NCBI RefSeq assembly: GCF_003589595.1
Contig: NW_020656077.1
Location: 6,195,604-6,259,603 of the forward strand
Source: Hyposmocoma kahamanoa
Lineage: Eukaryota > Arthropoda > Insecta > Lepidoptera > Cosmopterigidae
Direction of reading: 5' to 3'
Length of the DNA stretch: 64,000 nt
Of this stretch, positions 22,565 through 33,079 are shown in pieces; the stretch's first letter is position 1; each line of letters opens with the position of its first letter. A program made the position numbers and the translations under genes. Below the pieces are notes generated by a model that was not told the DNA's origin, searched no databases, and saw nothing but the letters and a program-made list of their open reading frames with translations.

Positions 22565-22738
22565 ACCGTCGCCTATTGTTCTATTAATAATTAACGAACA
22601 TCGACTGTTTTTAGAAATTTGTTCTGTTATAATCGTGCCTTAAACAGATTTCTGCCATGCATAAATATTATAACAGAACAATTTTCTAAAAACAGTACAT
22701 TTTCGTTAATTAACCAGTAGAACAGTTGATGTCGGCCA
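22565..22738. repeat. Imperfect hairpin / short foldback repeat
   Basis: 'gactgtttttagaaatttgt' plus 'tctgttataat' is mirrored by 'attataacagaacaattttc' plus 'taaaaacagt'. Outer matches are 'attgttctatta/taattaacga' and 'tcgttaattaaccagtag'. It is probably a small MITE. Confidence 0.55.
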
Positions 22739-23661
22739 AAAACAATAGATCTAATGAAAAGTCAGTAGAACTTAGTAACACTGGGTAGACCGACCAACTT
22801 CGAGGACCAACTAAAAGGAAGCACTCTATTAATGTGTGATTAAACGTCTTCGACGGACAGCATCCCACTAAAACAGTAGAATAGGAGAATCCGCGAAGTT
22901 CCGCAATCCGGTTTCACTAAAATTGCCTTGAGTCGAGTCGCCATATCCGGAAAGAATCGATGTAATAATTTCATGACCTTTAGAACGGCCGTAAATTTTG
23001 TGAGTTACTAATTTTTTTCAATCTTAAATGGCTAAAACGTCGTTCCTTTTAACAAATAATGATGTGCCAGTCAAGCAGACTAATTACCTGATCTCAAATT
23101 AGAGAAGTCCCTGTACTCAGAATATCGGAACTCACCACGAGTCACGTTAAGGAACACCAAGATCAGAACCTATTTAGAAAACTGGCACGTGTTCGTAAAT
23201 AACGTATGCTTAATTTAACATATTGACAAATTGCTCTTGACATACCTTTAAAAATGCATTTATGTATTTGATAAAAACAATCAAAAACTCCAAGAAAAAT
23301 GGGAAAAGACATCTATTCCACTAAGTTCCAGTATAAGTTCAATCAGTTGAAATAATTGGACAAAAATGTTCCAATTAGTTCAACTTACATGCCATTATTT
23401 ATAGTAGTTGGAAAGAGAGGGAGGCCTTTTGCTCAGTAATAGAACAGAACAGGTTTACAAAGAAGAGTATTATATGGTATTATGTCATAAATTAACACTC
23501 ATTTTTAAAACAAATGGCCTTAAAAATTATATCCTTTGCATGTTGGAGAAACCGCAAAATCAGAAATGGCATCATATACGTAAATCCCCTGGGACTCGAT
23601 TTAATTTTATTTATAAAGTTGGAGGACATCGATTTAGACCAATTTGAGAAATTAACTTTTC

Positions 23662-24151
23662 TGAATGTTGAAATAGAGACGAAATGTCGTTAATTTGTTT
23701 GAAAACTATTCTACCAAATCATTACTGTGACAACTGTGCTTCGAAACAATTTACGACTGTCGTCAATTGTTTCACTTCAATTCGATCCGTCTAACTTGAG
23801 CTTTGCTATAATGGACGACAATTGAAAAATTACATATTTAATATTTCATTACCGATGAAATGTGATTTCATTTGTTTCATAATTAGGTGTTTTGCTGTTT
23901 TTCCCTCACCACCGAATGGAACAGCCCCCATTGTTAGAGATATTATATTTATTACAATAAATACAGAATTTGTTTGGAATATACAGAGGCGTACACAAAG
24001 ATCGGTTGTTAGCGCTGTACTATTTCAGTTTTCTAATATGTGATTTCAGCGCAAACGAGAGTTGATATTTAAAAGTGATTTAAGACGCATTTATCTGAAG
24101 AGTTGCCAGGGATAGATGGCCCTTATTTCGTCTCTATTTCTGGTTATATAC
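23662..24151. mobile_element. Family D element, copy 1
   Basis: It is collinear with the copy at 60305-60748: 'attactgtgacaactgtgct', 'ttgagctttgctataatgga', 'gcaaacgagagttgatattt'. The ends are inverted ('gaaatagagacgaaatg' and 'atttcgtctctatttctggt'). It is about 490 bp, non-coding, and MITE-like. Confidence 0.75.
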
Positions 24152-24210
24152 TTCATGCTCTGGTCCTAATAGCACAGGGAATTATCAAGTTTGAGATCAT
24201 TTTATAATAC

Positions 24211-24765
24211 ACTGTAACTGGACGAGTAAGTCGTGCGGTAAGCGACATGACCGTCCACTGCAGTTGCAGTGCCAATGAGAGCTTTAAATCGGAAAAATCT
24301 GAACACGTGACGCCTGTCACCCACATAGATTTAACAAATTAATACAACAATACAACAAGTGACGTAAGTTGACAAGACCCATGTGCCTATAATTTCACCA
24401 GCATCCTCCTTACCCTTCAAAACCGCAACGCAGTATTGGTGACATTAGTGTTTGGCGGCAGTAATACGTACATGAAAAATGTCTAGGGATCAAGCAGGTT
24501 TTTATATATATTACTGAAAAGCTGTTTTTTTAATTATTATTTTTTAGCACCGAAAGATTACTTTTGATCCATTTTATATTTTGAATTTGAAAAAGAAATG
24601 ACGTAAAAATATCTATCGGTGTTAAAAAAAATCAATGAAAAAATCGGATTTTCAGTAATTGGCAAAAACTTGATCCTTAGACACTTTTAATGTGTGCAGG
24701 TACGGTGGCAATACTTCCCCGGAGGAACTCTTTCGCAAGAAGCTCTTCAGTTCTTTAGTGCGATA
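24211..24765 (-). repeat. Family A repeat, copy 4, split by a nested MITE
   Basis: The left portion (24211-24470) runs from 'ctggacgagtaagtcgtgcg' to 'tttggcggcagtaat'. The right portion (24697-24765) is 'caggtacggtggcaatactt ... ggaactctttcgcaag'. Together they rebuild a nearly full family A unit. A small extra segment near 24330-24360 is also inserted. Confidence 0.7.
24471..24696. mobile_element. 226-bp MITE nested in family A copy 4
   Basis: Inverted ends 'aaaaatgtctagggatcaag' and 'cttgatccttagacactttt'. It interrupts the family A word 'aaataggtaaggtgg'. A 4-5 bp duplication (a[cg]gta) is possible but unclear. Confidence 0.6.
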
Positions 24766-25061
24766 ATTTTCGCAATCGCCGACTCTACGCGGTTAAAACA
24801 TAGGTATGTATTAACAAATTATAATAATTGTATAATATGACTCATCTCCACACGTAATGAATACGTAATAATTGATCCATTATATGTATTTAAGCAATAT
24901 TCTAAGTAATAATTATGGAGCTCGAAAGGTATGGAATTATTTTATTACAATGAGATAGTTAGGTAGGTGTCACACCTGCATTCGTGTTTCTATATGACAA
25001 GAAAATTGCTTTCAACCGTTACAAATCGTCTAAAAAGATATTTTAAAATGATCGCTGTGAC

Positions 25062-25347
25062 CATTGACTTACAATTATATGGACGTCGGGTCCGCGCTAA
25101 AAAGTGTCCCAACTTATAGGGCATTAAAATCGTACACAGAGCGTCGTTCACGCTTTAGTCTTCGTTTGTTCGACTGACAGCGAAGCAAGCAAAATTAGAC
25201 AGTACTGCGATGACATTGCAATTTAAATTCAACGTTTTAGCTTTTTCATATTCCTTGACATGTCACTACGTTTAAATAGGTTGACTTGGGCCATTTTTTT
25301 CGTGGTTTTTGTATTAGACCCGTCGTCCATTTATTTGTAACTCAATG
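25062..25347. mobile_element. Family C hAT-type MITE, copy 2
   Basis: 286 bp, the same length as copy 1. A perfect 8-bp duplication GCTGTGAC lies at 25054-25061 and 25348-25355. The left end is 'cattgacttacaattatatg'. The right end has one change ('gtaactcaatg'). Confidence 0.88.
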
Positions 25348-25380
25348 GCTGTGACAAACATTTTAAAAGAAGAAAGAAAT

Positions 25381-25555
25381 TACAGCCACATGGGACTTGT
25401 CAATTTATGTCGGGATGCCTGTCAATTAGTGACGGGAGCCGAGGTAGTGCCCCTCAGATCTTTGTGATTTAAAACTCTGAGTGGCACTGCAACTGTTGTT
25501 GACAGGCGTGTCGCTTACCACCAGGCACACGACTTGTTTGTCCCTTCAATTAGTA
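25381..25555 (+). repeat. Family A repeat, copy 5 (3' half)
   Basis: It reads 'gggacttgtcaatttatgtc', 'cagatctttgtgatttaaaa', 'ggcactgcaactgttgttga', then 'cgacttgtttgtcccttcaa'. It begins 26 bases after the family C duplication. Confidence 0.8.
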
Positions 25556-25779
25556 TCGTAAGCAAACTACAGAGCTGGATGTAAAATCTGCCGTAGAATT
25601 GGAAAGTCAAATAAAAGTTTACACGATGTTGTGTAGAAATATTAAGCAAGCGTTGTAAAGATTGTGAGATTTCATTCCAAGTAAAATATTGGAATTGTTA
25701 ATCAATTTTATTTAATTATAATTGTGTAGGCGTTTGTATAAAAGCGAGAATCTATCACCACGACCTCAACTTTGACCTG

Positions 25780-26156
25780 AAATTATATCGCACTGCTATT
25801 ACAATAGTGTTGTAACTCAAAATATGCGAAATTTAATGTTATATCATTACTGAACGTAAAATTTGATTCTCTACCCGTCAAAAAGACCGTCGTTAGAATA
25901 TTGTAAGAAATAATCAAAAAATATCCGCTTACTCAAAATGAAACACACTTTATGTGAGCTAGTTCTGGCCAAAATAATCCTAATTCAAAAATATGAAATT
26001 ATTTTTTCCATTTTATTTTTAAATATATTTGAGAAATCGTTTAAGTGTCTGTAAGAAACTATAACATACATAATTTTTTTTTGATATTTTGCGGGAAGTG
26101 AGTAATTCGTTTTTCATCGATTCTGAGAAAGTCCACTTTTTGAGTTAATACACTAT
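25780..26156 (+). repeat. Family J repeat, copy 1
   Basis: It matches in inverse orientation the segment 62588-62900. Shared words are 'ttacaatagtgttgtaa', 'gttagaatattgtaagaaa' and 'tttttgagttaatacactat'. It is AT-rich and non-coding. It may be a divergent MITE. Confidence 0.6.
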
Positions 26157-26462
26157 ATGCGTTTAAACTTCTAGTTCTTACTTCAGCGTCGAAACACGGT
26201 CACACAAGTTTTTGCTATACATACTTCTTTACTGGTAACGTGCAATTATAAATTACATAAACTGCGAACACAAATGATTCTTTAATGTGAGAGTTCCTTC
26301 GTGGATCTCACGTACAAAATATTGAATTAAAAGATACGTGTCATAGGTGAATGAGAAATACTTGGTGTAATTTTAAGTTTTACGCGCCGAAAATGCAATT
26401 AATTTCGACAGATGCATCTTTGAAATTGCTGCTTATTTTAGTATTTGTAAATTGTATAAAAA

Positions 26463-26660
26463 AGGCCGTGGTAGCTTAATAGTTTCACCTACCACCTATC
26501 AAGAACTGGTTTCGAATACAAATTCTGAGTTTTTCGGAACACATGTGCGAAATTTTGTTTGAAATTTACCTTGGTAATGGCGGCGGGTAACCGATAATGC
26601 ACGTCGCGTCCGATGGGCTGGTCTGGATATCTTTAGGGGAGACCTATGTTCAGCAGTGGA
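26463..26660 (+). repeat. SINE head and LINE-type tail fragments
   Basis: 'gtggtagcttaatagtttca' and 'ctggtttcgaatacaaattc' look like a degraded tRNA-type head. 'aggggagacctatgttcagc' with 'agtggacgtcttccggctga' then 'tgatgatgatga' is a typical lepidopteran non-LTR 3' end. Confidence 0.55.
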
Positions 26661-26689
26661 CGTCTTCCGGCTGATATGATGATGATGAG

Positions 26690-26858
26690 CTTTTTTGTGA
26701 AGGAAAACCCTGCACGTCGAAGAAGGTTCACAAAACTCGGAAACGCTGGAAGTTCCCAACCCGTATTGGGTGGGCGTGGCGGACTATGGTCCGAAAACCC
26801 TCGCCCGAGAAGAGACACGTGTCCAGCAGTGAGACAATAGGCTAATGATGATGATGTG
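26690..26858 (+). repeat. LINE tail fragment ('ttgtgaaggaaaacc' type)
   Basis: 'ttgtgaaggaaaaccctgca', 'ttcccaacccgtattgggtg', 'gaagagacacgtgtccagca' and a closing 'taatgatgatgatg'. A related, more decayed copy lies at 48.2-48.35 kb. The open frames on both strands here are by-products of this repeat. Confidence 0.65.
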
Positions 26859-27482
26859 AAATTGTATAAATTGTTTCGCAATCTTTTCCTCGAACTTATA
26901 GTCAATGAGAGTAGGTATCTATAATATTTTATTGTCCTAAATTTTTATTATATGTAATTACTGTGTATTCGTTTCCTAATGTAGAAAAATAATTAAATAC
27001 ACGACCGAAACACGCAACTGTTAAGTTCATTGCCTATTATAAAATAAATTGTGCATTATGGCATTGACAATTGAATTGATTGTGCGCCCGCGCAAAACCA
27101 GCACCGGTGCAAAAAATCGATACCACACTAGATATCTCTATCTATTGTTCGATTGTTTCAATTAGTCGCCTGCTTACCGAGATTACTTTTGATTAATACG
27201 GTATTTACATTGTTCTTGAATTCAATTCATAGAATACTGTTGTAAATACTGCAGATAACTTATGAGACTTTAAAACCATTCAATATTACTTGCTTACATA
27301 CCTAAGTAACCTTACCAATCGTATTTTACGGTGACAAGCTCATTATGAACGAATCAGGGTGCTAACACACTTATTGACCTTGAATTGGGAACTAACTTAA
27401 CCTAACCCGTTGAAAGAAACTTTATACCTATATAATAATACGTTTTATTATATAATCTATACAATAAAGTACTGTACAGTAA

Positions 27483-27535
27483 ACCGGGTCCACGCTATAC
27501 CAACTAAGCCGCGGAACGAACTAGCGGACCTTTCT
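27483..27535 (-). repeat. SINE S2 head fragment
   Basis: 'cacgctataccaactaagcc' plus 'gcggaacgaactagcggacc' matches the inverted head of S2 seen at 40.8 kb and 49.86 kb. Confidence 0.55.
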
Positions 27536-27599
27536 TATTATTGTATGTGCTTGGTCCTCTTTGCTTTTAATTTTTAAAGAGTGTTTTGCCGTAAAAAGG

Positions 27600-27805
27600 A
27601 GGTCGTCGTCGTTGCATATGGATATCTGCAAGACAGATAAACTGCGTATGCATTGCCAGCCTTGTTGACATGCATTTTTAAGAACCCCATATCATAGCCC
27701 AAAGGAAATACTTCAGAAGGAAGACAATTCCACATCTTGTAGGTTCGGGGAAGCAACGAACGTGACACCCGCATGGTCTGACAACACCAGGCATCTCCTA
27801 TGTGG
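27600..27805 (-). pseudogene. LINE ORF2 C-terminal remnant (minus strand)
   Basis: The minus strand reads TMRVSRSLLPRTYKMWNCL then PSEVFPLGYDMGFLKMHVNK. This has the 'RT..MWN.LPSEVFP..YD...FK..V' pattern found at the very end of many insect non-LTR reverse transcriptase proteins. Only this end is present and it has no promoter or start of its own. A plus-strand relative follows directly, so the two tails lie back to back. Confidence 0.6.
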
Positions 27806-28072
27806 GTACTAAAAGGTTTGGTGGCTCCTTTCTCTGCCGCACGGTTGACAAATGGAACTCCCTTCCGGCACATGTCTTCCCTCCCTCTTATGATATTGGG
27901 TCCTTCAAACGAGGCGTGAAGAGGCATATTGTAGGCAGGCAGGGTGGAGGTGGCTAGTGCAGTGAGGGTTTCATCGCTGCACTAGGTTCCTTCGCGTTTG
28001 GATACCACTTTCCACTTAACATCAGGTGGAGTGGAGTCATTTGCCTGTCATGTATAAAAAAAAAAAAAAAAA
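27806..28072 (+). pseudogene. LINE ORF2 C-terminal end with 3' UTR and poly(A) (plus strand)
   Basis: The plus strand reads GGSFLCRTVDKWNSLPAHVF then PPSYDIGSFKRGVKRHIVG and stops at TAG (27955-27957). About 100 bases of 3' UTR follow, ending in a run of 18 A (about 28055-28072). This is a 5'-truncated non-LTR insertion with its original tail, so it is relatively young. No reverse transcriptase core is present. Confidence 0.7.
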
Positions 28073-29383
28073 CAGAGTCTACTCCTTTGGCGAGGTTACA
28101 ATTTTGAAAACGCGACTGTGGCACCAGTTCGAAAAGTTCATCTGTGCACTAGAACAGTAGAACACACCCAGAGCCAACGCTTCACTGTAGACTAAAGGAC
28201 TCCAAAACATCTAAGTTAAAACTTTGAATAAAGTTACCATTGGTTCTATAGATCTCTCATATTTCCTGCCAGGAGAGAGTGTAACGTCTATTTCGCTCTT
28301 ATTGCATGAACATAAAGTTTTTTCAGACCGGCTCATGTCCTTTATCGCATTAATAAGTGTACATGACAGTATACCCTATAGGTAACGTGACCCTACGGCC
28401 GGCTTTGAGCGGGACAGTCCCGCTTCTAAGGTTTGTACCCCGCTGTCCCCAAAATACTTAAAAGTGTCCCGCTTTCACAGAACAGAACACACGTTACATT
28501 ATATTTATAAAAAACGGCGCGAAAGCGATAAATAAATAAAGCCAGCACCAGACTTCAACACAAGATTGGATAGATAGATAACTAGATAGATAAAAACTTT
28601 ATTCACTTTCATGACAGCTTATTTACATAGGATCCACTAAAACTAACACCATAATTATTATGATATTGAACCACTTAAAAATAACAATTTTTTATAACAA
28701 AAGGAATTTTTATTTTATGAGAAAAACAATATGATAAAATGTACGTGCGTACATATTAACATTTTAAGTTATAAGATAGTTATAAACGTAAACGTGGGCA
28801 GATACACCATGACAATTAAATAAATAAATACTCGAAACAACGTAACAGGTTTCTCACCTTTTATAAATTTTTGTATATTTTATATAACAATTTTAGTTAT
28901 TTTTGATCATTTTTTTCAATCGTTAAACATTTCGTAATTATCACAAACATGTGTTTTAATTTTAAAATAAGAATTAAGTTACAGGCGTCCCGCTCTGATG
29001 GAAATAATGGTCACGTTATGTATAGGTCAAAATGAAATCACGAGTAATATGCATTGCAACAAAAACGTCACGTCATTATAGTGTAACAACTGCCCTTTGC
29101 TCGATAACTAAATTAATAGTTTCGAGTTTGAGTTACTTTGGTATGATGTTTAGAAAACTACTTTCAAATTACAGAACTATATAGTAAGCACGTTCACGCA
29201 CTGCATCCGATTCGTATTCATTCCAAATCCGAGACTATAAAAAATCTAGAAAACTCAGATCCATTTCGGACGTCGCTTGTCCACTAAGTCCGATTCCAAT
29301 CCGAGAAAATACGAAAATCGCTTGTACACTTAGAGATAAAAATGATGCGTGTGACATTTCGGACCATCATTTCTCGGAAAATC
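28073..29383. other. Spacer with a (GATA)n tract and LINE-like tail
   Basis: Mostly unique AT-rich DNA. At about 28568-28595 there is a short GATA tract, followed by 'aaactttattcactttcatg', similar to 56.33 kb. No gene was seen. Confidence 0.5.
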
Positions 29384-29620
29384 GAAAGATAGATAACACG
29401 TTTATTCAGCACAAATACGAACAGAAACAAAACATTTAAAATCACTTCACAGAGTATAACATAGAAGCACATAGAACATTAATTATTAATTTTATATACA
29501 TTTATATCATACTGCGAGAAAAGCAAATACTATAACAACTGATAAAATTTTAATGTACCTATGACCACAGTTTGCGCCGAAATTGCCCTGACTCAGCATA
29601 AATACTGTAGACCGAGAGAA
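29384..29620 (-). repeat. Family E repeat, copy 2 (inverted)
   Basis: Reverse complement of 19048-19292: 'gatagataacacgtttattc' at its left and 'ccctgactcagcataaatac' at its right. The short minus-strand frame here is shared repeat sequence, not a gene. Confidence 0.6.
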
Positions 29621-29711
29621 GTCAAACAGTGCTGGTTTTCTGCCATATGGTGAGCGATCGACAAATCCTCACCTATTTCTGCCGCCAAGTGGTGATGTGA
29701 GCATAACTGTG

Positions 29712-30020
29712 ATAAAGGCCCGAAAGGGCCGAGTTCTATAACATTATTAGGTTAGATTGATATGAAATTGGTACATGATTTAGGTTGGAATCTGGTGAAA
29801 GGATCAAAATTAGACGAGCAGCTTTGTTTGCTTCAGCGATTGAGCACAGTGTGACCACAAACTAGAAAGATATGGTACGAGAGTGACGACGGAACGAAAT
29901 AAAATAAAAATGGCGAGGCAAGGGAATTAAAGAACGATTCAAAATTTGAAAACAAGTGGTCAGGAACCACAGAAATGATAAAAAGGTGGGACGACGATGG
30001 AAGGAGGTCACATCGTCACA
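29712..30020 (+). repeat. Family F repeat, copy 3 (longest with copy 4)
   Basis: It begins 'gataaaggcccgaaagggcc' and ends 'aaggaggtcacatcgtcaca'. It is collinear with 54765-55035 and includes 'aaaggatcaaaattagacga' and 'gacgattcaaaatttgaaaa' type landmarks. It is non-coding. Confidence 0.7.
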
Positions 30021-30049
30021 ACTGTGTTCCGTGTGGTGCTTTTGCTGTT

Positions 30050-30350
30050 GAAATTACAGGCACATGAGACTTATCAACTTATGTCTCATGGTGACAGATG
30101 CAGCAAATGATAAAGATAAAGAGTAAGGGAACTGGAACCAATTTAGAAAAGTTCATTTCCCAAATTGATCCTAGCAGCAATCAAACCCGGGACCTCCAGA
30201 TCCAGCGCCCACAATGTAAACCGTTAGACCAACGAGATCGCGTGATTAATACGGTACGGCAGTGGCAATGCACTTTTAATCATTGCGAATGCTCTATGTG
30301 GCACTGCAACTGCAACGACTTGTTCGTGTCATCGCTTGTTGTATCATTAA
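30050..30350 (+). repeat. Family A repeat, copy 6, with a nested tRNA-like segment
   Basis: The family A halves are at 30050-30104 and 30251-30350. Between them lies an inverted tRNA-like stretch ('caatcaaacccgggacctcc', 'gtaaaccgttagaccaacga') that looks like a SINE head in minus orientation. Confidence 0.65.
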
Positions 30351-30376
30351 AAAAAAAATTAAACAGACATAATGCC

Positions 30377-30660
30377 CTCCGCATCCAATGCATTAATGCC
30401 TTCAGAATGCTGTTGGGACTACCTCGTCATTGTAGCGCTTTAGTGATGTTCGCCGAGGAACGTACTTCAGTGATGTTCGCCGAGGAACGTACTACAGTGA
30501 TGTTCGCCGAGGAACGTACTGTTACGCCATTAGACGGAAACGGGTTGCATCACTGTTGAGCCATGTGCGGGGTAGTCAAAGTGGGATTTTGAAGGTATTT
30601 GCTGATAAATATGTGTATTGTTCCCTATTGCTCCATCTTGCAGTTCTGGGTGAACCTAAT
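30377..30660 (+). pseudogene. LINE ORF2 remnant with an in-frame triplicated 27-bp unit
   Basis: The plus strand reads IQCINAFRMLLGLPRHCSAL, then three copies of VMFAEERT[ST]. It is related to the minus-strand remnant at 33.08-33.43 kb (VYRTLLGLSRFCSASAMLAY). It is a fragment of the post-catalytic region of a non-LTR polyprotein. The frame remains open to 30559 because the repeat unit is a multiple of three. It has no start or regulatory signals, so it is not called a gene. Confidence 0.6.
30443..30521 (+). repeat. Three tandem copies of a 27-bp unit
   Basis: The units 'gtgatgttcgccgaggaacg' plus 7 bases begin at 30443, 30470 and 30497. Copies differ by only one or two bases, so the duplication is recent relative to the decay of its host LINE remnant. 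Confidence 0.9.
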
Positions 30661-30739
30661 TATATGTAGGTAGGTAAATAAATTTTATTAATGTCATTAT
30701 TACTATATTTATCTATATTTGTATGGTTTCATGGCCATT

Positions 30740-30872
30740 GCAAGGAAAAGGAATGCATCTGCTCTAAGGCGCCTCCGTGAGGGCTCCAACAGTATCTTGT
30801 GTGTGTTCACAGATCCCTGGGTCTCACCACTTCTGCGTAGACGGATTGAGCTCCACATCGTCATTTAGTTGT
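30740..30872 (+). pseudogene. LINE ORF2 extreme C-terminal remnant
   Basis: The plus strand reads RNASALRRLREGSNSILCVF then TDPWVSPLLRRRIELH. This resembles the end of the same non-LTR family as the 30.4 kb and 33.1 kb pieces. It is separated from the upstream piece by about 90 bases of other sequence. Confidence 0.5.
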
Positions 30873-31561
30873 ATTGGCCTTTTAAATTATATATAATTGA
30901 ATAGTCTGAAAATATAATTATTAGATACAAATTTAAGCCGTATTATCAATGCATTCAGGCAAAAAGGTGAGATAAGGTAGTTAATAGATTGAAATAATGT
31001 GCATGCTGCAAAAACGTGGGTAATCAAGCACTTATTAATAATGGGAGGGTCGGAGCGTTGTCAATCAAATGGTCCTAAATCTCCATTGAAATCTCCTCAA
31101 GCGGCAATTGTGATTTAATAATTAGTTATCTACATAATAGAGAATCTTTAGTAATTTATTATAGTAACTTACCGAGAGGAAAGATGCCATTTCAAGAAGT
31201 GGTCATTTGTAGAAGTGGTAATTTAAAGACGTTATTATTTCTCATTGTGGTCCTTAATCGTCGAAATGGTTTAGGCGTCTGACTTCACGCAAGTCTTTAT
31301 GCGTTATAAAATGGAAGGCCCGAAAGACAAGAGAAGACCTACACGAAGATAATTAGATCAAATAAGGGACAAAAGTAGAACAGAGATGGTTGATTTTTTA
31401 ACAATTACTGAACAATATCATTTCCAAAGGTACAAGTTTTCTTATTATAGGAGTCAAGGAATCGCTTAGTTGTTACTAAAAACTGTACCTACGCAATGTA
31501 CCACCAAATGTTATTTTTATGAATAAATAAATATATTATTATTGTTATTATATCTAGCAAG
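30873..31561. other. Spacer, no gene seen
   Basis: AT-rich DNA. Near 31310-31395 one frame gives KRRPTRR-stop-LDQIRDKSRTEMV, reminiscent of a decayed LINE tail, but this is too short to call. Confidence 0.45.
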
Positions 31562-31800
31562 TTCGTCCAGGGAAGTTCTGCCACCTAACTTATTTCTGCC
31601 GCCAAGCAGTAATTGTCTGCATTACTTTGTTACGGTTTTGCAGGGTAAGGGTGCTGGTGAAATTACAGGCACATGGAACTTGTCAACTTATGTTTCAGGG
31701 TGTCGGGCGCAGTGACAGAGCCCGTCAGATCTTTGTGATTTAAAGCTCTGAGTGACACTGCAACTGTTAGGGACAGGCGTGACGCTTAGTATTATGAAAA
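31562..31800 (+). repeat. Family A repeat, copy 7 (near full length)
   Basis: It starts 'gttcgtccagggaagttctg', then 'atttctgccgccaagcagta', 'gggtgctggtgaaattacag' and 'ggcgtgacgcttagtattat'. It is one of the copies that defines the left half of the family. Confidence 0.85.
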
Positions 31801-31802
31801 AA

Positions 31803-31935
31803 GAACCTATTTTAAACTCTCGCCTCTCTCATTGTGAATTTTTAAATGGGTGAGGCGGTATTACCCGGCAATGGCACAGATAAAGAGTCGCTATCTCTGA
31901 GGTCCTAGGTTCGATCCCCGGCCAGGGTACCAAGT
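31803..31935 (+). repeat. SINE-like unit with hairpin leader (S3)
   Basis: 'aactctcgcctctctcattg' and 'aaatgggtgaggcggtatta' form a hairpin also seen at 44.09-44.18 kb. It is followed by a tRNA-like box B 'ctaggttcgatccccggcca'. Confidence 0.55.
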
Positions 31936-32268
31936 CTGCTAATTTTCTTGTAACTATTTTCTTGTTTCATTGAGACTCCACTGAGATTATATTGTAATAC
32001 GATATTTTATGCAATTGATTCGCCATAGAATATCAGTCGAATGGCAGTGTTGACGTTAATTCATTCAATCACTAACGATTGATATTCCCTTACTAAAACT
32101 ATCATGGAAATTACTATGTCTATTTTAACGTTTACTTCGTTTAATTAGCAATTTAGTCTTCAAAATATTTTTTCAATATCAAATAATTAGTAAACTACAC
32201 CATCGTCGTGCCATCGTCTCCAGAGCAGAGTACCAAAAAATTGCTATGGTAGTTTACTAGTAGCTCGA

Positions 32269-32415
32269 CGCTGTGTCGCGGGTGCCATGGACACACACAT
32301 TACAACCACCCAAACTTACGAGAGAAATAAATGTAGGCCATACAAATATTTCTCTCGGTCCGGGAATTGAACCTGGAACCTCTGCGTGACAGTCCGGTCA
32401 CAGACGCAGTTACTT
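32269..32415 (-). repeat. SINE family S1, copy c (inverted)
   Basis: It reads 'gcgggtgccatggacacaca', 'agagaaataaatgtaggcca' and box B complement 'ccgggaattgaacctggaac'. The head end is slightly truncated. Confidence 0.8.
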
Positions 32416-32511
32416 ATTTTGGGATCAGAGCAACGTACTGTCTTTTAACTTAATGTGGAATGTTTTTTTTAAAAAGTAAAGCAAATATTAGTAGCAGTAG
32501 AATACCTTTTG

Positions 32512-32712
32512 AAAGAGTACGTCCTGAAAAGTACTGCCACCTTACCTATTTCTGCCGCCGAGCGGTAATGTGAGTATTACTGCGTTCCGGTTTAGAAGGG
32601 TAAGGGTGCTGGTGAAATTACGGACGCAGTGGCAGTGAATGCCACCGCAACTGTTATGGATAGGCGTTTCGCTTACCACCAAGCGCACGATCAGCTCGTC
32701 CCGTATTATAAA
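32512..32712 (+). repeat. Family A repeat, copy 8
   Basis: Starts near 'gaaagagtacgtcctgaaaa' and keeps both halves, but has a deletion in the centre between 'ggtgaaattacgg' and 'gccaccgcaactgttatgga'. Confidence 0.8.
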
Positions 32713-33079
32713 TAAAAAAAATATATATTGCCGAGTACGAAACGTGTTTCATAACCAGCACTTAGTCCAATTAGTGCACTGCTCATGCGCTAAGATTGAA
32801 AGCACAAGGACAATTTTAAGGGTCCATCGTGATACGTAATTTGAATATAAGTAATTTTAACAAACGTGCTGGGTCGAAGAGTAAATCCTTGCTTTTATAT
32901 AGCTTTATTTATATGTATGTGTTTTTGCAAAACAGCTTAGAGATTTATTTTTGTAGTGACCTGATATTTTAGTTATTTATTTTATTTTATTTATTTTCTT
33001 TAATCAAGACAACTATGATCATATTAATGTTAGTAGGTAGGTACAGCCTTAAAACTATGTTAATACTTAAATTATATAA

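Noticed and set aside
26646..26840. 64-codon plus-strand frame with Arg/Gly
   Set aside because: It lies fully in a common LINE tail repeat; the open frame is incidental.
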